From contig JAQTNE010000006.1 in the NCBI GenBank assembly GCA_028713975.1, positions 98,614-162,613 on the forward strand: 64,000 bases of DNA. Direction: 5' to 3'. Positions within the stretch are counted from its first letter, which is position 1. Every line of letters begins with the position of its first letter. Origin of the DNA: Sulfuricella sp. Lineage in GTDB: Bacteria; Pseudomonadota; Gammaproteobacteria; Burkholderiales; Sulfuricellaceae. Position numbers and translations under genes: made by a program. Of this stretch, positions 19,407 through 28,672 are shown piece by piece. Under the pieces are notes generated by a model. The model was not told the origin of the DNA. It made no database searches and saw nothing but the letters and a program-made list of their open reading frames with translations.

Positions 19407-20201
19407 TTATTTGGTTTTGGCGGCTAGATGAGGAGCAATGGTCTGGAGCAGTTGGCCAAAGACTTTCGGGTTGCCGGCGACGATGTTGCCGCTTTCCATG
19501 TAACCCGCGTCTCCCTGAAAATCGCCCACCAGCCCGCCTGCTTCTTGCACCAGCAGCACGCCGGCGGCAATGTCCCAGGTGTTCAGGCCGAATTCCCAGA
19601 AGCCATCGAGGCGGCCCGCAGCGGTGTAGGCGAGATCCAGCGCGGCTGAGCCGGGGCGGCGTATACCGGCGGTTTTTTGTACCATCTCGCGGAATATGGC
19701 CATATAGGCGTCGAGATGAGTGAAATCGCGGAACGGGAAGCCGGTGCCGATCAGTGCATCTTTCAGATATTCGCAACGGCTGACACGAAGGCGGCGGTCG
19801 TTGAGGAAGGCTCCGGCACCGCGCGTGGCAGTGAACAGGTCGTTGCGGCTGGGGTCGTAAACCACGGCATGGGTCAGCACCCCCTTGTGCCGCATGGCGA
19901 TGGAAACGGAATATTGCGGAAAACCGTGGAGAAAGTTGGTGGTGCCGTCGAGCGGATCGATGATCCACTCGAACTCGGAGTCGCCCTGTGCGCCGCTTTC
20001 TTCTGCTAAAATCGCGTGCTTCGGGTAGGCTTCCAGCAGAATTTCCTTGATGGCGTCTTCCGCCTTTTGATCTACTTCGCTGACAAAATCATTGAAGCTT
20101 TTGTGCTTGACCGTGAGCGAGTCCAGGTTTTGGGAGGCGCGGTTGATGATCTGGCCGGCACGGCGCGCGGCCTTGACCGCGGTGTTGAGCATGGGATGCA
20201 T
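19407..20201 (-). CDS. suhB: SuhB, inositol-1-monophosphatase family protein
   Basis: Mg-dependent phosphatase; in E. coli it also acts in rRNA antitermination. 264 residues. Metal-binding motifs are ILAEESG (about residues 64-70), [17 protein letters not shown] and the C-terminal [15 protein letters not shown]. It precedes mutS on the same strand with an 8-nt gap and is divergent from trmJ. Confidence 0.95.
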   Translation of the reverse strand: MHPMLNTAVKAARRAGQIINRASQNLDSLTVKHKSFNDFVSEVDQKAEDAIKEILLEAYPKHAILAEESGAQGDSEFEWIIDPLDGTTNFLHGFPQYSVSIAMRHKGVLTHAVVYDPSRNDLFTATRGAGAFLNDRRLRVSRCEYLKDALIGTGFPFRDFTHLDAYMAIFREMVQKTAGIRRPGSAALDLAYTAAGRLDGFWEFGLNTWDIAAGVLLVQEAGGLVGDFQGDAGYMESGNIVAGNPKVFGQLLQTIAPHLAAKTK

Positions 20202-20270
20202 GGATTATCCTGGAAAGTTTAATGAACAAAACGCTGAAGCGTATCCCGCCATTTTAATGGGAAACCCCGG

Positions 20271-21005
20271 ATGAAGAAACAAAATGTACTGAATAAGATC
20301 CGCATCGTGCTCAGCCACACCAGCCATCCGGGTAATATCGGCGCGGCAGCGCGGGCAATGAAGACGATGGGGCTGGAGCGCCTTTATCTGGTCAATCCCA
20401 AGTCCTTTCCCGATCCCACGGCAGATTCGCGCGCTGCGGGCGCGGTCGATGTGCTGCAAAATGCGCAGGTATGCACAACGCTGGATGAGGCATTGGCGGG
20501 CACTGTCCTTGCCGTGGCAGTGACCGCCCGGCGGCGCGATCTTTCCCATGAAATGTTGCCGGCCCGCGAGGCGTCATGCCGCATGCTGGAACTTGCCGCA
20601 CAGGGTGAAGTGGCGCTGTTGTTCGGCACCGAGATGTCCGGGCTTTCCAATGCCGAGCTGGATCGGTGCCAGTTGCTTGCCACTATTCCTGCCAATCCCG
20701 AATTTTCCTCGCTGAACCTCGGTTCCGCCGTACAGTTGCTGGCCTATGAGCTGCGCATGGCCTTTCTCGGCGAGGTTGAAATGCCGGGAGCAAAGACGTT
20801 CGAGGCAGCCAGCTTCGAAGACGTCGAGCGGTTCTATCAGCATCTGGAACAGGTGATTGTCGATACCACTTTTCTCGATCCGGCCAATCCCGGGCGCTTG
20901 ATGCAGAGAGTGAGGCGGTTGTTTGCAAGAGCACGGATGGAGAAAGAAGAAGTTAGTATCCTGCGCGGAATTTTGACTTCCGTGGATAAATTTACCAGGA
21001 AGTGA
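20271..21005 (+). CDS. trmJ: TrmJ, tRNA (Cm/Um32) 2'-O-methyltransferase
   Basis: SPOUT methyltransferase that modifies position 32 of tRNAs. 244 residues. Motifs are IRIVLSHTSHPGNIGAAARAMKTMGL at the N-terminus, ALLFGTEMSGLSNAEL in the middle and IPANPEFSSLNLGSAVQLLAYEL in the knot. The suhB / trmJ-cysE-iscR order is common in proteobacteria. Confidence 0.95.
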   Translation: MKKQNVLNKIRIVLSHTSHPGNIGAAARAMKTMGLERLYLVNPKSFPDPTADSRAAGAVDVLQNAQVCTTLDEALAGTVLAVAVTARRRDLSHEMLPAREASCRMLELAAQGEVALLFGTEMSGLSNAELDRCQLLATIPANPEFSSLNLGSAVQLLAYELRMAFLGEVEMPGAKTFEAASFEDVERFYQHLEQVIVDTTFLDPANPGRLMQRVRRLFARARMEKEEVSILRGILTSVDKFTRK

Positions 21006-21013
21006 AAAAACCT

Positions 21014-21043
21014 ATAGTTGACTAAAGGGCTCTGGAATATAAT
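21014..21043 (+). promoter_or_regulatory. Predicted IscR-type box/promoter upstream of cysE
   Basis: Immediately after the trmJ stop is ATAGTTGACTAAA, followed by a half ending GGAAT (25 bp in all) and an overlapping perfect -10 hexamer TATAAT at 21038-21043. The same 13-mer begins the iscR promoter box about 800 bp downstream. The TTGACT-to-TATAAT spacing is only 14 nt, which is short. Resemblance to type 1 IscR sites is from memory of the consensus. Confidence 0.6.
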
Positions 21044-21074
21044 GGGGCCGATTTTAGTATTTTGGAATCTGCTG

Positions 21075-21827
21075 ATGTTCGATCGTCTACGTGAAGATAT
21101 CTCTGTCGTGTTTGAGCGGGATCCGGCTGCGCGCTCTGCCTGGGAAGTGCTGACCACCTATCCGGGTCTGCACGCTTTGCTGGTTCATCGTCTGGCTCAA
21201 CGCTTGTGGCGCTGGAACCTGAAGTGGCTGGCGCGTTTTGTTTCCCACTTGGGGCGTGGGTTGACGGGCATCGAGATTCATCCGGGGGCAAAGATCGGGC
21301 GGCGGGTGTTTATCGACCATGGCATGGGCGTGGTGATTGGCGAGACTGCCGAGGTTGGCGATGATTCAACGCTTTACCATGGCGTTACGCTGGGTGGCAC
21401 CTCCTGGAACAAGGGCAAGCGCCATCCGACATTGGGCAAGGGCGTGGTGGTCGGCGCTGGTGCCAAGATTCTTGGGCCAATATTTCTTGGCGATGGTGCC
21501 AAGGTCGGCTCTAACGCGGTGGTGGTGAAGGACGTCCCGCCAGGCGCTACCGCGATCGGCATTCCGGCGCGAATTATCGACCCGACGCAGGCTGATTTGC
21601 GCGAAAGCAAGGCGCAGAAAATGGGCTTTTCTGCCTATGCCATCAGCGCTGACATGAACGACCCGGTAGTCAAGGCGATCCATGGCTTGCTCGACCACAC
21701 CGTGATGATGGATCGGCGGATTGAGACAATTCTGGCGCAATTGAAAAAGATGGGCATAGAAGTGGAGCAATCGACCCAAACGCAGGACCAGTTCGACGCA
21801 AATTATCTTAATAAAATAGTTGACTAA
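21075..21827 (+). CDS. cysE: CysE, serine O-acetyltransferase
   Basis: Makes O-acetylserine, the acceptor of sulfide in cysteine synthesis. About 250 residues from the ATG at 21075 ([21 protein letters not shown]); the track's TTG start lies in the promoter. The left-handed beta-helix hexapeptides are clear ([45 protein letters not shown]). It supplies cysteine for the IscS desulfurases encoded just downstream. Its last codons (GTTGACTAA) form part of the iscR promoter. Confidence 0.95.
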   Translation: MFDRLREDISVVFERDPAARSAWEVLTTYPGLHALLVHRLAQRLWRWNLKWLARFVSHLGRGLTGIEIHPGAKIGRRVFIDHGMGVVIGETAEVGDDSTLYHGVTLGGTSWNKGKRHPTLGKGVVVGAGAKILGPIFLGDGAKVGSNAVVVKDVPPGATAIGIPARIIDPTQADLRESKAQKMGFSAYAISADMNDPVVKAIHGLLDHTVMMDRRIETILAQLKKMGIEVEQSTQTQDQFDANYLNKIVD

Positions 21828-21846
21828 AAAGATAAGGTATTATAGA
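21816..21846 (+). promoter_or_regulatory. iscR promoter with predicted IscR autoregulatory box
   Basis: A 25-bp block beginning ATAGTTGACTAAA and ending AGGTAT, with TTGACT as the -35 and TATAGA (21841-21846) as a possible -10 (spacing 15). This fits the known type 1 IscR operator, through which [2Fe-2S]-IscR represses the isc operon. The -35 overlaps the stop codon of cysE. Confidence 0.7.
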
Positions 21847-21879
21847 GTTGCAGCATAACTTCTTGAGAAGGAAATAATC

Positions 21880-22368
21880 ATGCGATTGACAACCAAGGGG
21901 CGTTTTGCGGTAACTGCCATGCTCGATCTGGCCATGCGCCGGGGCGGTGGGCCGGTGACGCTGGCCGGGATTAGCGAGCGGCAAAAAATCTCCTTGTCTT
22001 ACCTTGAACAGCTTTTTGGCAAGTTGCGGCGTCATGCGCTGGTGAAAAGTGTGCGCGGCCCGGGCGGCGGCTATTATTTGGCAAAAAGCTTCGATGAAAT
22101 CGCGATTTCAGACATCATCAAAGCGGTGGACGAGCCGATGGATGCCACCCAGTGCGGTGGGCTCGGTAATTGCCACGACGAACACGAGTGCATGACCCAC
22201 GAATTGTGGGTCAATCTCAATGCGAAGATTTGTGAATATCTGTCCTCGATCAAATTGTCGCACCTGGTGGCGCAACAGCGTGGCGTTGGCGTGGTTCAGA
22301 TGAATGATGGCAAGATGGTGGTAAAACGGCGCAGCGGAACCAAGACGGATGTCGCCAGTATACTTTGA
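21880..22368 (+). CDS. iscR: IscR, Rrf2-family Fe-S cluster regulator
   Basis: Winged-helix regulator that senses Fe-S status. 162 residues. The HTH starts MRLTTKGRFAVTAMLDLA, and the three cluster cysteines have the canonical spacing C-x5-C-x5-C (CGGLGNCHDEHEC), so it should ligate [2Fe-2S]. It has a good AAGGAA ribosome binding site. It overlaps the following desulfurase gene by 20 nt, an unusually long overlap. Confidence 0.97.
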   Translation: MRLTTKGRFAVTAMLDLAMRRGGGPVTLAGISERQKISLSYLEQLFGKLRRHALVKSVRGPGGGYYLAKSFDEIAISDIIKAVDEPMDATQCGGLGNCHDEHECMTHELWVNLNAKICEYLSSIKLSHLVAQQRGVGVVQMNDGKMVVKRRSGTKTDVASIL

Positions 22369-23494
22369 CCATAATGCCACCACGCCGCTGGACGAAAGTG
22401 TACTGCAAGCGATGTTGCCGTTTTTTCGGGAGCATTACGGCAATGCTTCCAGCCGCCACGAATTCGGACGAGCCGCACGCCAAGCAGTAGATGATGCACG
22501 CGAGCAAGTGGCGGATGCCGTTGGTGCGCACCCCTCGCAGGTTTATTTTGTTAGCGGTGGTACCGAAGCCAATAACTTGTTGATAAAGGGAGTGGCAGCC
22601 CGGCTCAAGCCTTCACAGGTTGCCGTCAGTGCGGTGGAGCATCCCAGCGTAACCGTGCCCGTGCAGGAATTGCGCGAGCATGGCTGGAAAGTGAGAAGGC
22701 TGGCAGTTGATCATGCAGGCCGGATCGACATGGACGAGGCGAAAAGCGCGCTGCGCGAGCCGACCGGGCTGATGTCGGTGATGCTGGCGAATAATGAGAC
22801 CGGCGTGATTCAGGATGTTGCTTCGCTGGCGGAATTGGCTCGCAGTGCCGGTGCCTTGGTTCATACCGATGCAGTTCAGGCACTGGGCAAAATGCCGGTG
22901 AATTTTGCGACTTTGAATGTGCATGCGATGACACTTTCCGCGCACAAGATTTATGGGCCAAAAGGAATGGGCGCCCTGATTCTGGACAAGCGCCTCGATA
23001 TCAAGCCGCAGATCACTGGCGGCGGGCATGAGAAAGGGCTACGCGCCGGTACCGAGAATGTCCCGGCAATAGTCGGTTTTGGTGCGGCCTGTATGTTGGC
23101 GTCAGATCGCCTGGCTCAAAGCTCGTTTAATCTGGAACAGATGCGCGGGCGGATGAATCAGGGGTTGCGAACGATGGGTGCAATACTGTTCGGCGACGGC
23201 GCAGAGCGTCTGCCCAACACCAGTTATTTTGCCCTCCCCGGCATCGAAGGAGAAACCCTGGTGATGGCGCTGGATCGGGCCGGATATGCCGTGGCGAGTG
23301 GTTCTGCCTGCTCCAGTGGCGGTGCCGACCCGAGTCCGGTGCTGCTGTCCATGGGGGTGGAACGTGAACTGGCGCGGTGCGCCGTGCGCGTCAGCCTGGG
23401 CCGGGGCAATGAAATGAGCCAGATTGAGCGGTTCTTGCAGGCGTTGCAGGATGAGATTTTCAGGTTGAAAAAGCTGGCTGCGATTGCTGTTTGA
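22349..23494 (+). CDS. Second cysteine desulfurase (NifS/IscS family), between iscR and iscS
   Basis: PLP-dependent aminotransferase-fold enzyme that takes sulfur from cysteine. 381 residues, shorter than and clearly distinct from the IscS next to it. It starts [17 protein letters not shown]. The PLP lysine lies in [15 protein letters not shown] and the catalytic Cys loop reads [16 protein letters not shown]. It begins inside the end of iscR (20-nt overlap), so its expression is tied to IscR. Whether it serves IscU or another acceptor is unknown. Confidence 0.93.
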   Translation: MSPVYFDHNATTPLDESVLQAMLPFFREHYGNASSRHEFGRAARQAVDDAREQVADAVGAHPSQVYFVSGGTEANNLLIKGVAARLKPSQVAVSAVEHPSVTVPVQELREHGWKVRRLAVDHAGRIDMDEAKSALREPTGLMSVMLANNETGVIQDVASLAELARSAGALVHTDAVQALGKMPVNFATLNVHAMTLSAHKIYGPKGMGALILDKRLDIKPQITGGGHEKGLRAGTENVPAIVGFGAACMLASDRLAQSSFNLEQMRGRMNQGLRTMGAILFGDGAERLPNTSYFALPGIEGETLVMALDRAGYAVASGSACSSGGADPSPVLLSMGVERELARCAVRVSLGRGNEMSQIERFLQALQDEIFRLKKLAAIAV

Positions 23495-23537
23495 GCCGAT
23501 GCAGCCAACAGGAACTAGAAAAGTGGAGAAACGAGCA

Positions 23538-24749
23538 ATGATTAAGACCCCGATTTATCTGGATTATTCCGCCACTACCCCGGTTGACCCGAGGGTGGCG
23601 GAAGTAATGATTCCTTACCTGACTGAAAAATTCGGCAACCCGGCGAGTCGTTCCCACGAATTCGGCTGGGAAGCGGAAAAAGCCGTGGAGCAGGCGCGTG
23701 AGCAAGTTGCCGCGCTGGTCAACGCCGACCCTAAGGAAATCATCTGGACATCCGGTGCGACCGAATCGAACAATCTCGCCATCAAGGGTGCTGCGCATTT
23801 TTACAAGGCCAAGGGCAAGCATCTGGTCACGATGATGACCGAGCACAAAGCGGTGATCGACACCATGCGCCACCTCGAGAGCGAGGGTTACGAAGTGACC
23901 TACCTGAAACCGGAGCCGAGCGGTCTGGTGGATATCGAGAAATTCAAGGCCGCTTTGCGCCCCGATACCATTCTGGCCTCGGTGATGCTGGTCAACAACG
24001 AAATCGGCGTGATCCAGGACATCGCTGCGCTGGGCGAGATTTGCCGTGCCCAGGGAATCATTTTTCACGTCGATGCGGCTCAAGCCACTGGCAAGGTGGC
24101 GATAGACCTGGCCAAGCTCAAGGTGGATTTGATGTCTTTTTCCGCCCACAAGACTTACGGCCCCAAGGGAATCGGTGCGCTGTACGTGCAACGCAAGCCG
24201 CGCGTGCGCCTGGAAGCGCAAATGCACGGTGGCGGCCATGAACGCGGATTGCGTTCCGGCACCCTGGCAACGCACCAGATCGCCGGTATGGGAGAAGCCT
24301 TTCGCATCGCCCGCGAAGAAATGGCTGCCGAGAATGAGCGCGTCCGGTCTCTGCGCGACAGGTTATACAAGGGGTTGTCGCAAATTGAGGAAGTTCACGT
24401 CAACGGCGACATGGAACAACGCGTACCGCATAACCTCAATATCAGCTTTAATTTTGTCGAGGGTGAATCGCTGATCATGGCGATTCGCGACCTTGCGGTT
24501 TCCAGCGGCTCCGCCTGCACTTCTGCCAGTCTTGAGCCTTCTTACGTGCTGCGCGCACTGGGGCGTAGCGATGAACTGGCGCACAGTTCGATTCGTTTTA
24601 CGATTGGCCGTTTTACCACTGAGGAAGAAATCGATTACGCTATCGAGCTGCTCAAGAACAAGATCGGGCGCCTGCGCGAAATGTCGCCACTGTGGGACAT
24701 GTTCAAGGAAGGCGTCGATCTGAGCACCGTGAAGTGGGCGTCACATTAA
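23538..24749 (+). CDS. iscS: IscS, cysteine desulfurase
   Basis: Main sulfur donor for Fe-S clusters and tRNA thiolation. 403 residues, close to the E. coli length. The start is the ATG at 23538 ([20 protein letters not shown]) with a GGAG site; the track's upstream ATT/TTG region is not typical. PLP lysine in [16 protein letters not shown]; catalytic loop [22 protein letters not shown]-terminal [20 protein letters not shown] as in group I enzymes. Confidence 0.98.
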   Translation: MIKTPIYLDYSATTPVDPRVAEVMIPYLTEKFGNPASRSHEFGWEAEKAVEQAREQVAALVNADPKEIIWTSGATESNNLAIKGAAHFYKAKGKHLVTMMTEHKAVIDTMRHLESEGYEVTYLKPEPSGLVDIEKFKAALRPDTILASVMLVNNEIGVIQDIAALGEICRAQGIIFHVDAAQATGKVAIDLAKLKVDLMSFSAHKTYGPKGIGALYVQRKPRVRLEAQMHGGGHERGLRSGTLATHQIAGMGEAFRIAREEMAAENERVRSLRDRLYKGLSQIEEVHVNGDMEQRVPHNLNISFNFVEGESLIMAIRDLAVSSGSACTSASLEPSYVLRALGRSDELAHSSIRFTIGRFTTEEEIDYAIELLKNKIGRLREMSPLWDMFKEGVDLSTVKWASH

Positions 24750-24751
24750 TT

Positions 24752-24767
24752 TAGGGACTAGTCCCTA
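24752..24767. repeat. Perfect 16-bp palindrome between iscS and iscU
   Basis: TAGGGACTAGTCCCTA is its own reverse complement and lies 3-18 nt after the iscS stop, ahead of the iscU ribosome binding site. As RNA it can form a 6-bp stem with a CUAG loop. It could be a processing or attenuation element or a protein site; no T-run follows, so it is not a standard terminator. Confidence 0.6.
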
Positions 24768-24794
24768 GCCTCTGTTTCGACGAAGGAGAAAATC

Positions 24795-25217
24795 ATGTCT
24801 TACAGCACCAAGGTATTGGATCACTACGAAAACCCCCGCAATGTCGGCACCTTTGGCAAGGAAGACGAAGGCGTTGCTACCGGCATGGTCGGGGCACCCG
24901 CTTGCGGCGACGTGATGAAGTTGCAGATCAAGGTGAACAAGGACGGCGTGATCGAAGATGCCAAGTTCAAGACCTACGGCTGTGGCTCGGCGATTGCGTC
25001 GAGTTCGCTGGTGACCGAGTGGGTCAAGGGCAAGACGCTGGATGAGGCGCTGACCATCAAGAACACCCAGATCGCCGAAGAACTGGCGTTGCCACCGGTG
25101 AAGATTCACTGCTCGGTGCTGGCAGAAGACGCGATCAAGGCTGCCGTGGCTGATTACAAAGCCAGGCACGGCGAGATGCAAGGCGAGATGGTGGAAACTG
25201 CTGCCTGTAAAGGTTAA
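24795..25217 (+). CDS. iscU: IscU, Fe-S cluster scaffold protein
   Basis: Scaffold on which clusters are built from IscS sulfur. 140 residues, slightly longer than usual because of a short tail (GEMQGEMVETAACKG). The three ligand cysteines are in GAPACGDVMKLQ, KTYGCGSAIASSS and LPPVKIHCSVLAEDAI; the last contains the LPPVK motif recognised by HscA. It has an AAGGAG ribosome binding site. Confidence 0.98.
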   Translation: MSYSTKVLDHYENPRNVGTFGKEDEGVATGMVGAPACGDVMKLQIKVNKDGVIEDAKFKTYGCGSAIASSSLVTEWVKGKTLDEALTIKNTQIAEELALPPVKIHCSVLAEDAIKAAVADYKARHGEMQGEMVETAACKG

Positions 25218-25247
25218 TGCCGTTCCGGCACAACAAGGAGATAGAAA

Positions 25248-25571
25248 ATGGCTGTTACCCTGACTGAAAAAGCCGCCAACCACGTCAAGAGCTATATCGA
25301 AAAGCGTGGCAAGGGCGTTGGATTGCGTTTGGGCGTACGCACCAGCGGTTGTTCCGGCATGGCTTATACGCTGGAATTCGCTGACGAGTTTAACGAGAGC
25401 GATAGCCAGTTCGAGAGCCACGGTGTCAAAGTGCTGGTGGACCCGAAAAGCCTCGCCTACCTCGAAGGTACCGAGCTGGATTATGTGCGCGAAGGCTTGA
25501 GCGAAGGTTTCAAATTCAACAACCCCAACGTCAAGAGCGCATGCGGCTGTGGCGAGAGTTTCGGCGTCTAG
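25248..25571 (+). CDS. iscA: IscA, A-type Fe-S carrier protein
   Basis: Carries clusters or iron to target apoproteins. 107 residues. Conserved cysteines are in [14 protein letters not shown] and the C-terminal ACGCGESF. Standard position after iscU, with its own AAGGAGA site. Confidence 0.97.
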   Translation: MAVTLTEKAANHVKSYIEKRGKGVGLRLGVRTSGCSGMAYTLEFADEFNESDSQFESHGVKVLVDPKSLAYLEGTELDYVREGLSEGFKFNNPNVKSACGCGESFGV

Positions 25572-25580
25572 ACAAGCGTG

Positions 25581-26114
25581 ATGAATTTTGATTTCAGCAA
25601 GAATCATTTCGAGCTGTTGGGCATAACACCAGCCTATCAGATTGATTTGATCCGGCTGGAACAGACCTACCGCGACATTCAGAGCCAGGTGCATCCCGAT
25701 AAATTTGCGCACTTGAACGATGCCGAGCGCCGCCTTTCCATGCAATGGTCAACACAGGCCAACGAGGCTTATCAGACCTTGCGGCATCCGCTCAATCGAG
25801 CGCGTTACCTGCTTCACCTGAATGGCTTCGAGCTTCACGAGGAAACCAATACGGCGATGTCGCCCGCTTTCCTGATGCAGCAAATGGAATGGCGCGAGGC
25901 AATTGGCGAAGCGCGAGCTGCCAAGGATACCTCCGAACTTGAACATTTGAGCAGCAAGCTGCGGGCTGATGTGCAGGCGCAGCAGCAACAGCTGGCTGGC
26001 CTGCTGGATAGCGATAAAGATTTTGAAAAGGCGGCGCAAGTGGTGCGCGAGCTTAAATTCATGGAAAAATTGCGCGAAGAAATCAACTATGCGCTGGAAG
26101 CATTGGAAGCATAA
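25581..26114 (+). CDS. hscB: HscB, J-domain co-chaperone
   Basis: Delivers IscU to HscA and stimulates its ATPase. 177 residues from ATG 25581 (a GTG lies immediately before). The J domain ([33 protein letters not shown]) keeps the HPD motif, and the C-terminal helical domain ([15 protein letters not shown]) is the IscU-binding part. The stop overlaps the hscA start by 1 nt. Confidence 0.96.
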   Translation: MNFDFSKNHFELLGITPAYQIDLIRLEQTYRDIQSQVHPDKFAHLNDAERRLSMQWSTQANEAYQTLRHPLNRARYLLHLNGFELHEETNTAMSPAFLMQQMEWREAIGEARAAKDTSELEHLSSKLRADVQAQQQQLAGLLDSDKDFEKAAQVVRELKFMEKLREEINYALEALEA

Positions 26115-27982
26115 TGGCTTTGTTGCAGATCGCAGAACCCGGCATGAGCGCCGCCCCTCACCAGCACCGATTGGCGGTGGGTATTGACCTGGGTACGACT
26201 AATTCATTGGTGGCGACGGTCAGGAGCGGCATGAGTGTCGTGCTGCATGACGAAACCGGGCGCGCGCTGCTGCCTTCGGTGGTGCGTTACCATGCCGATG
26301 GCAGCACCGATGTCGGCTATTCCGCACAGGCGATGCAAAGCAGTGACCCCCACAACACTATCGTTTCAGCAAAGCGTTTCATGGGTAGAGGGCTGCACGA
26401 CTTGAACGATGTCGGCAGCATGCCTTACCAGTTTGTTGATGCGCCGGGCATGGTGCAGCTGAAAACCGTCGCCGGTGTAAAAAGCCCGGTTGAGGCGTCC
26501 GCTGAAATTCTCAAAGTTTTGCGTGATCGTGCCGAGAGCGCGCTGGGTGGTGAATTGGTTGGTGCCGTCATCACCGTGCCGGCGTATTTCGATGATGCCC
26601 AGCGCCAAGCCACCAAGGATGCCGCGCGACTGGCCGGCCTCAATGTGCTGCGGCTGCTGAACGAACCAACTGCGGCGGCGGTCGCCTATGGCCTCGACAA
26701 CGCGGCGGAAGGCGTTTACGCCGTCTACGATTTGGGGGGCGGCACTTTCGATATCTCGATCTTGCGGTTATCCAAGGGGGTTTTCGAGGTATTGGCCACC
26801 AATGGCGATTCTGCCCTGGGTGGGGATGATTTCGACCACCGTGTTTACTGTTGGATTCTCGAACAGGCCAAACTGTCCGCCATGAAGCCGCAGGATGCGC
26901 GTCTGCTGCTGACCCGCGCGCGTGAGGCCAAAGAAGACCTGACCCTGCGCCCCGAAGTGCGGATTAATGCTGTACTCGGCACCGGCGAGATCGTTGATCT
27001 CACACTGACTTCCGAAATTTTCACCCATATTACCGCCAGCCTTGTCAGCAAAACCCTGGTGCCGACCAAGAAAGCGTTGCGTGACGCCAATCTGGAACCC
27101 GAGGACGTAAAGGGCGTGGTGATGGTGGGCGGAGCGACCCGTATGCCGCAGATTCAGCATGCTGTCGGACAATTCTTCCGCCAGGAGCCGCTGAACAATC
27201 TCGACCCGGATCGGGTCGTTGCACTGGGTGCGGCAATCCAGGCCAATGTTCTGGCCGGAAATCGTTCCGATGACGACTGGCTGTTGCTTGATGTGATTCC
27301 GCTTTCGTTGGGGCTGGAAACCATGGGCGGCTTGGTGGAGAAAGTTATCCCGCGCAATTCCACCATTCCCGTGGCGCGCGCGCAGGAATTTACCACCTAC
27401 AAGGATGGCCAGACCGCGATGAGCATTCACGTGGTGCAGGGCGAACGCGAACTGGTGAGCGATTGCCGTTCGCTGGCTAAATTCGAACTGCGCGGCATTC
27501 CGCCGATGGTGGCGGGCGGCGCGCGCATCCGCGTGACTTTCCAGGTGGATGCCGATGGCCTGCTCAGTGTTTCGGCACGTGAGAAAAGCAATGGCGTGGA
27601 AGCTTCAATCGTAGTGAAGCCGTCTTACGGACTTGGCGACGAAGAAATTACCCAAATGCTGCGTACTTCGCAGGAGAACGCCAAGGCCGATATGGCTGCG
27701 CGCGCCCTGCGCGAGCAGCAGGTTGAGGCCGGGCGTCTGATCGAGGCGATCGAGGCCGCACTGAGCGAGAATGGCGATAGCCTGCTAAACGCCGCGGAAC
27801 GGGCAGAGATTGATGAAGGCATGGCTGCGCTGCGCCTCGCGATGAAAGACCCAAACCATCAGCTCATCAAGGCGCAGATCGAAAAACTCAACCAGATCAG
27901 CGAGGTATTCGCTGCGCGCCGCATGGATCAGGGTGTGAAAAAGGCAATGACGGGCCACAAACTTGAAGAATGGGAAGCATAG
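26114..27982 (+). CDS. hscA: HscA, Hsp70-type chaperone for Fe-S assembly
   Basis: Specialised DnaK-like ATPase that releases clusters from IscU. 622 residues. ATP-binding motifs are [29 protein letters not shown] and [14 protein letters not shown], followed by the substrate-binding domain ([14 protein letters not shown]). Shorter C-terminal lid than DnaK, typical for HscA. Confidence 0.97.
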   Translation: MALLQIAEPGMSAAPHQHRLAVGIDLGTTNSLVATVRSGMSVVLHDETGRALLPSVVRYHADGSTDVGYSAQAMQSSDPHNTIVSAKRFMGRGLHDLNDVGSMPYQFVDAPGMVQLKTVAGVKSPVEASAEILKVLRDRAESALGGELVGAVITVPAYFDDAQRQATKDAARLAGLNVLRLLNEPTAAAVAYGLDNAAEGVYAVYDLGGGTFDISILRLSKGVFEVLATNGDSALGGDDFDHRVYCWILEQAKLSAMKPQDARLLLTRAREAKEDLTLRPEVRINAVLGTGEIVDLTLTSEIFTHITASLVSKTLVPTKKALRDANLEPEDVKGVVMVGGATRMPQIQHAVGQFFRQEPLNNLDPDRVVALGAAIQANVLAGNRSDDDWLLLDVIPLSLGLETMGGLVEKVIPRNSTIPVARAQEFTTYKDGQTAMSIHVVQGERELVSDCRSLAKFELRGIPPMVAGGARIRVTFQVDADGLLSVSAREKSNGVEASIVVKPSYGLGDEEITQMLRTSQENAKADMAARALREQQVEAGRLIEAIEAALSENGDSLLNAAERAEIDEGMAALRLAMKDPNHQLIKAQIEKLNQISEVFAARRMDQGVKKAMTGHKLEEWEA

Positions 27983-27984
27983 GT

Positions 27985-28323
27985 ATGCCGAAGATTATCG
28001 TATTGCCGAATGAGTATCTTTGTCCTGACGGGGCAATGATCGATGCCACGCCGGGCATATCCATTTGTGATGCCTTGCTTGAGAACGGTATTGAAATCGA
28101 ACACGCCTGCGAAAAATCCTGTGCCTGCACCACTTGTCACGTTGTGGTGCGCGAAGGGCTGGAGTCGCTCGACCCCGCCGATGAGCTGGAAGAGGATATG
28201 CTGGACAAGGCGTGGGGGCTGGAACCGGCCTCGCGCCTTTCCTGCCAGGCGATCGTCAGGGATCAGGATTTGGTGGTTGAAATCCCGAAATACACCATTA
28301 ATCTGGCCAGCGAACATCACTGA
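27985..28323 (+). CDS. fdx: Ferredoxin, [2Fe-2S] type, ISC system
   Basis: Adrenodoxin-type ferredoxin that gives electrons for cluster assembly. 112 residues from ATG 27985 (MPKIIVLPNEYLCPDGA), not the track's GTG-type start inside hscA. Cluster ligands are in HACEKSCACTTCHVVV and LSCQA. It lies 2 nt after hscA. Confidence 0.97.
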   Translation: MPKIIVLPNEYLCPDGAMIDATPGISICDALLENGIEIEHACEKSCACTTCHVVVREGLESLDPADELEEDMLDKAWGLEPASRLSCQAIVRDQDLVVEIPKYTINLASEHH

Positions 28324-28341
28324 TACCAACTGGGGCGCACG

Positions 28342-28536
28342 ATGAAATGGACTGATACGCTCGATATTGCCATCGAGCTTTATGAGAAATTTCCCGAAGT
28401 CGATCCGCGTTATGTTCGCTTCACCGACTTGCATCGCTGGATTACGGAATTGTCATGTTTCAGCGATGACCCGGAAAAGTCCAGCGAGAAAATCCTCGAG
28501 GCAATCCAGATGGCCTGGATAGACGAGACAGAATAG
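28342..28536 (+). CDS. iscX: IscX, small ISC accessory protein
   Basis: Binds IscS and iron and modulates desulfurase activity. 64 residues, acidic. The family signature WTDTLDIAIELYEKFPEVDP and the end AWIDE are both present. Last gene of the isc operon; a GATTTC/GAAATC hairpin follows at about 28552-28576, without a clear T-tract. Confidence 0.96.
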   Translation: MKWTDTLDIAIELYEKFPEVDPRYVRFTDLHRWITELSCFSDDPEKSSEKILEAIQMAWIDETE

Positions 28537-28672
28537 CCCTCCGTACCCCGAGATTTCAGCGCCTTGTTGCGAAATCGCGCCCTCCCGATCCGCTACTATA
28601 TCTGGTGGAATTGATGTAAACTTGCCCCCAAAATAGGCTACCTGCGCTGCGCTATGGTCGAGGGGGAAATAA

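Noticed and set aside
19399-19968. Extra 190 residues at the MutS N-terminus in the ORF track
   Set aside because: This part overlaps suhB in another frame and has no MutS similarity; [17 protein letters not shown] is the conserved start.
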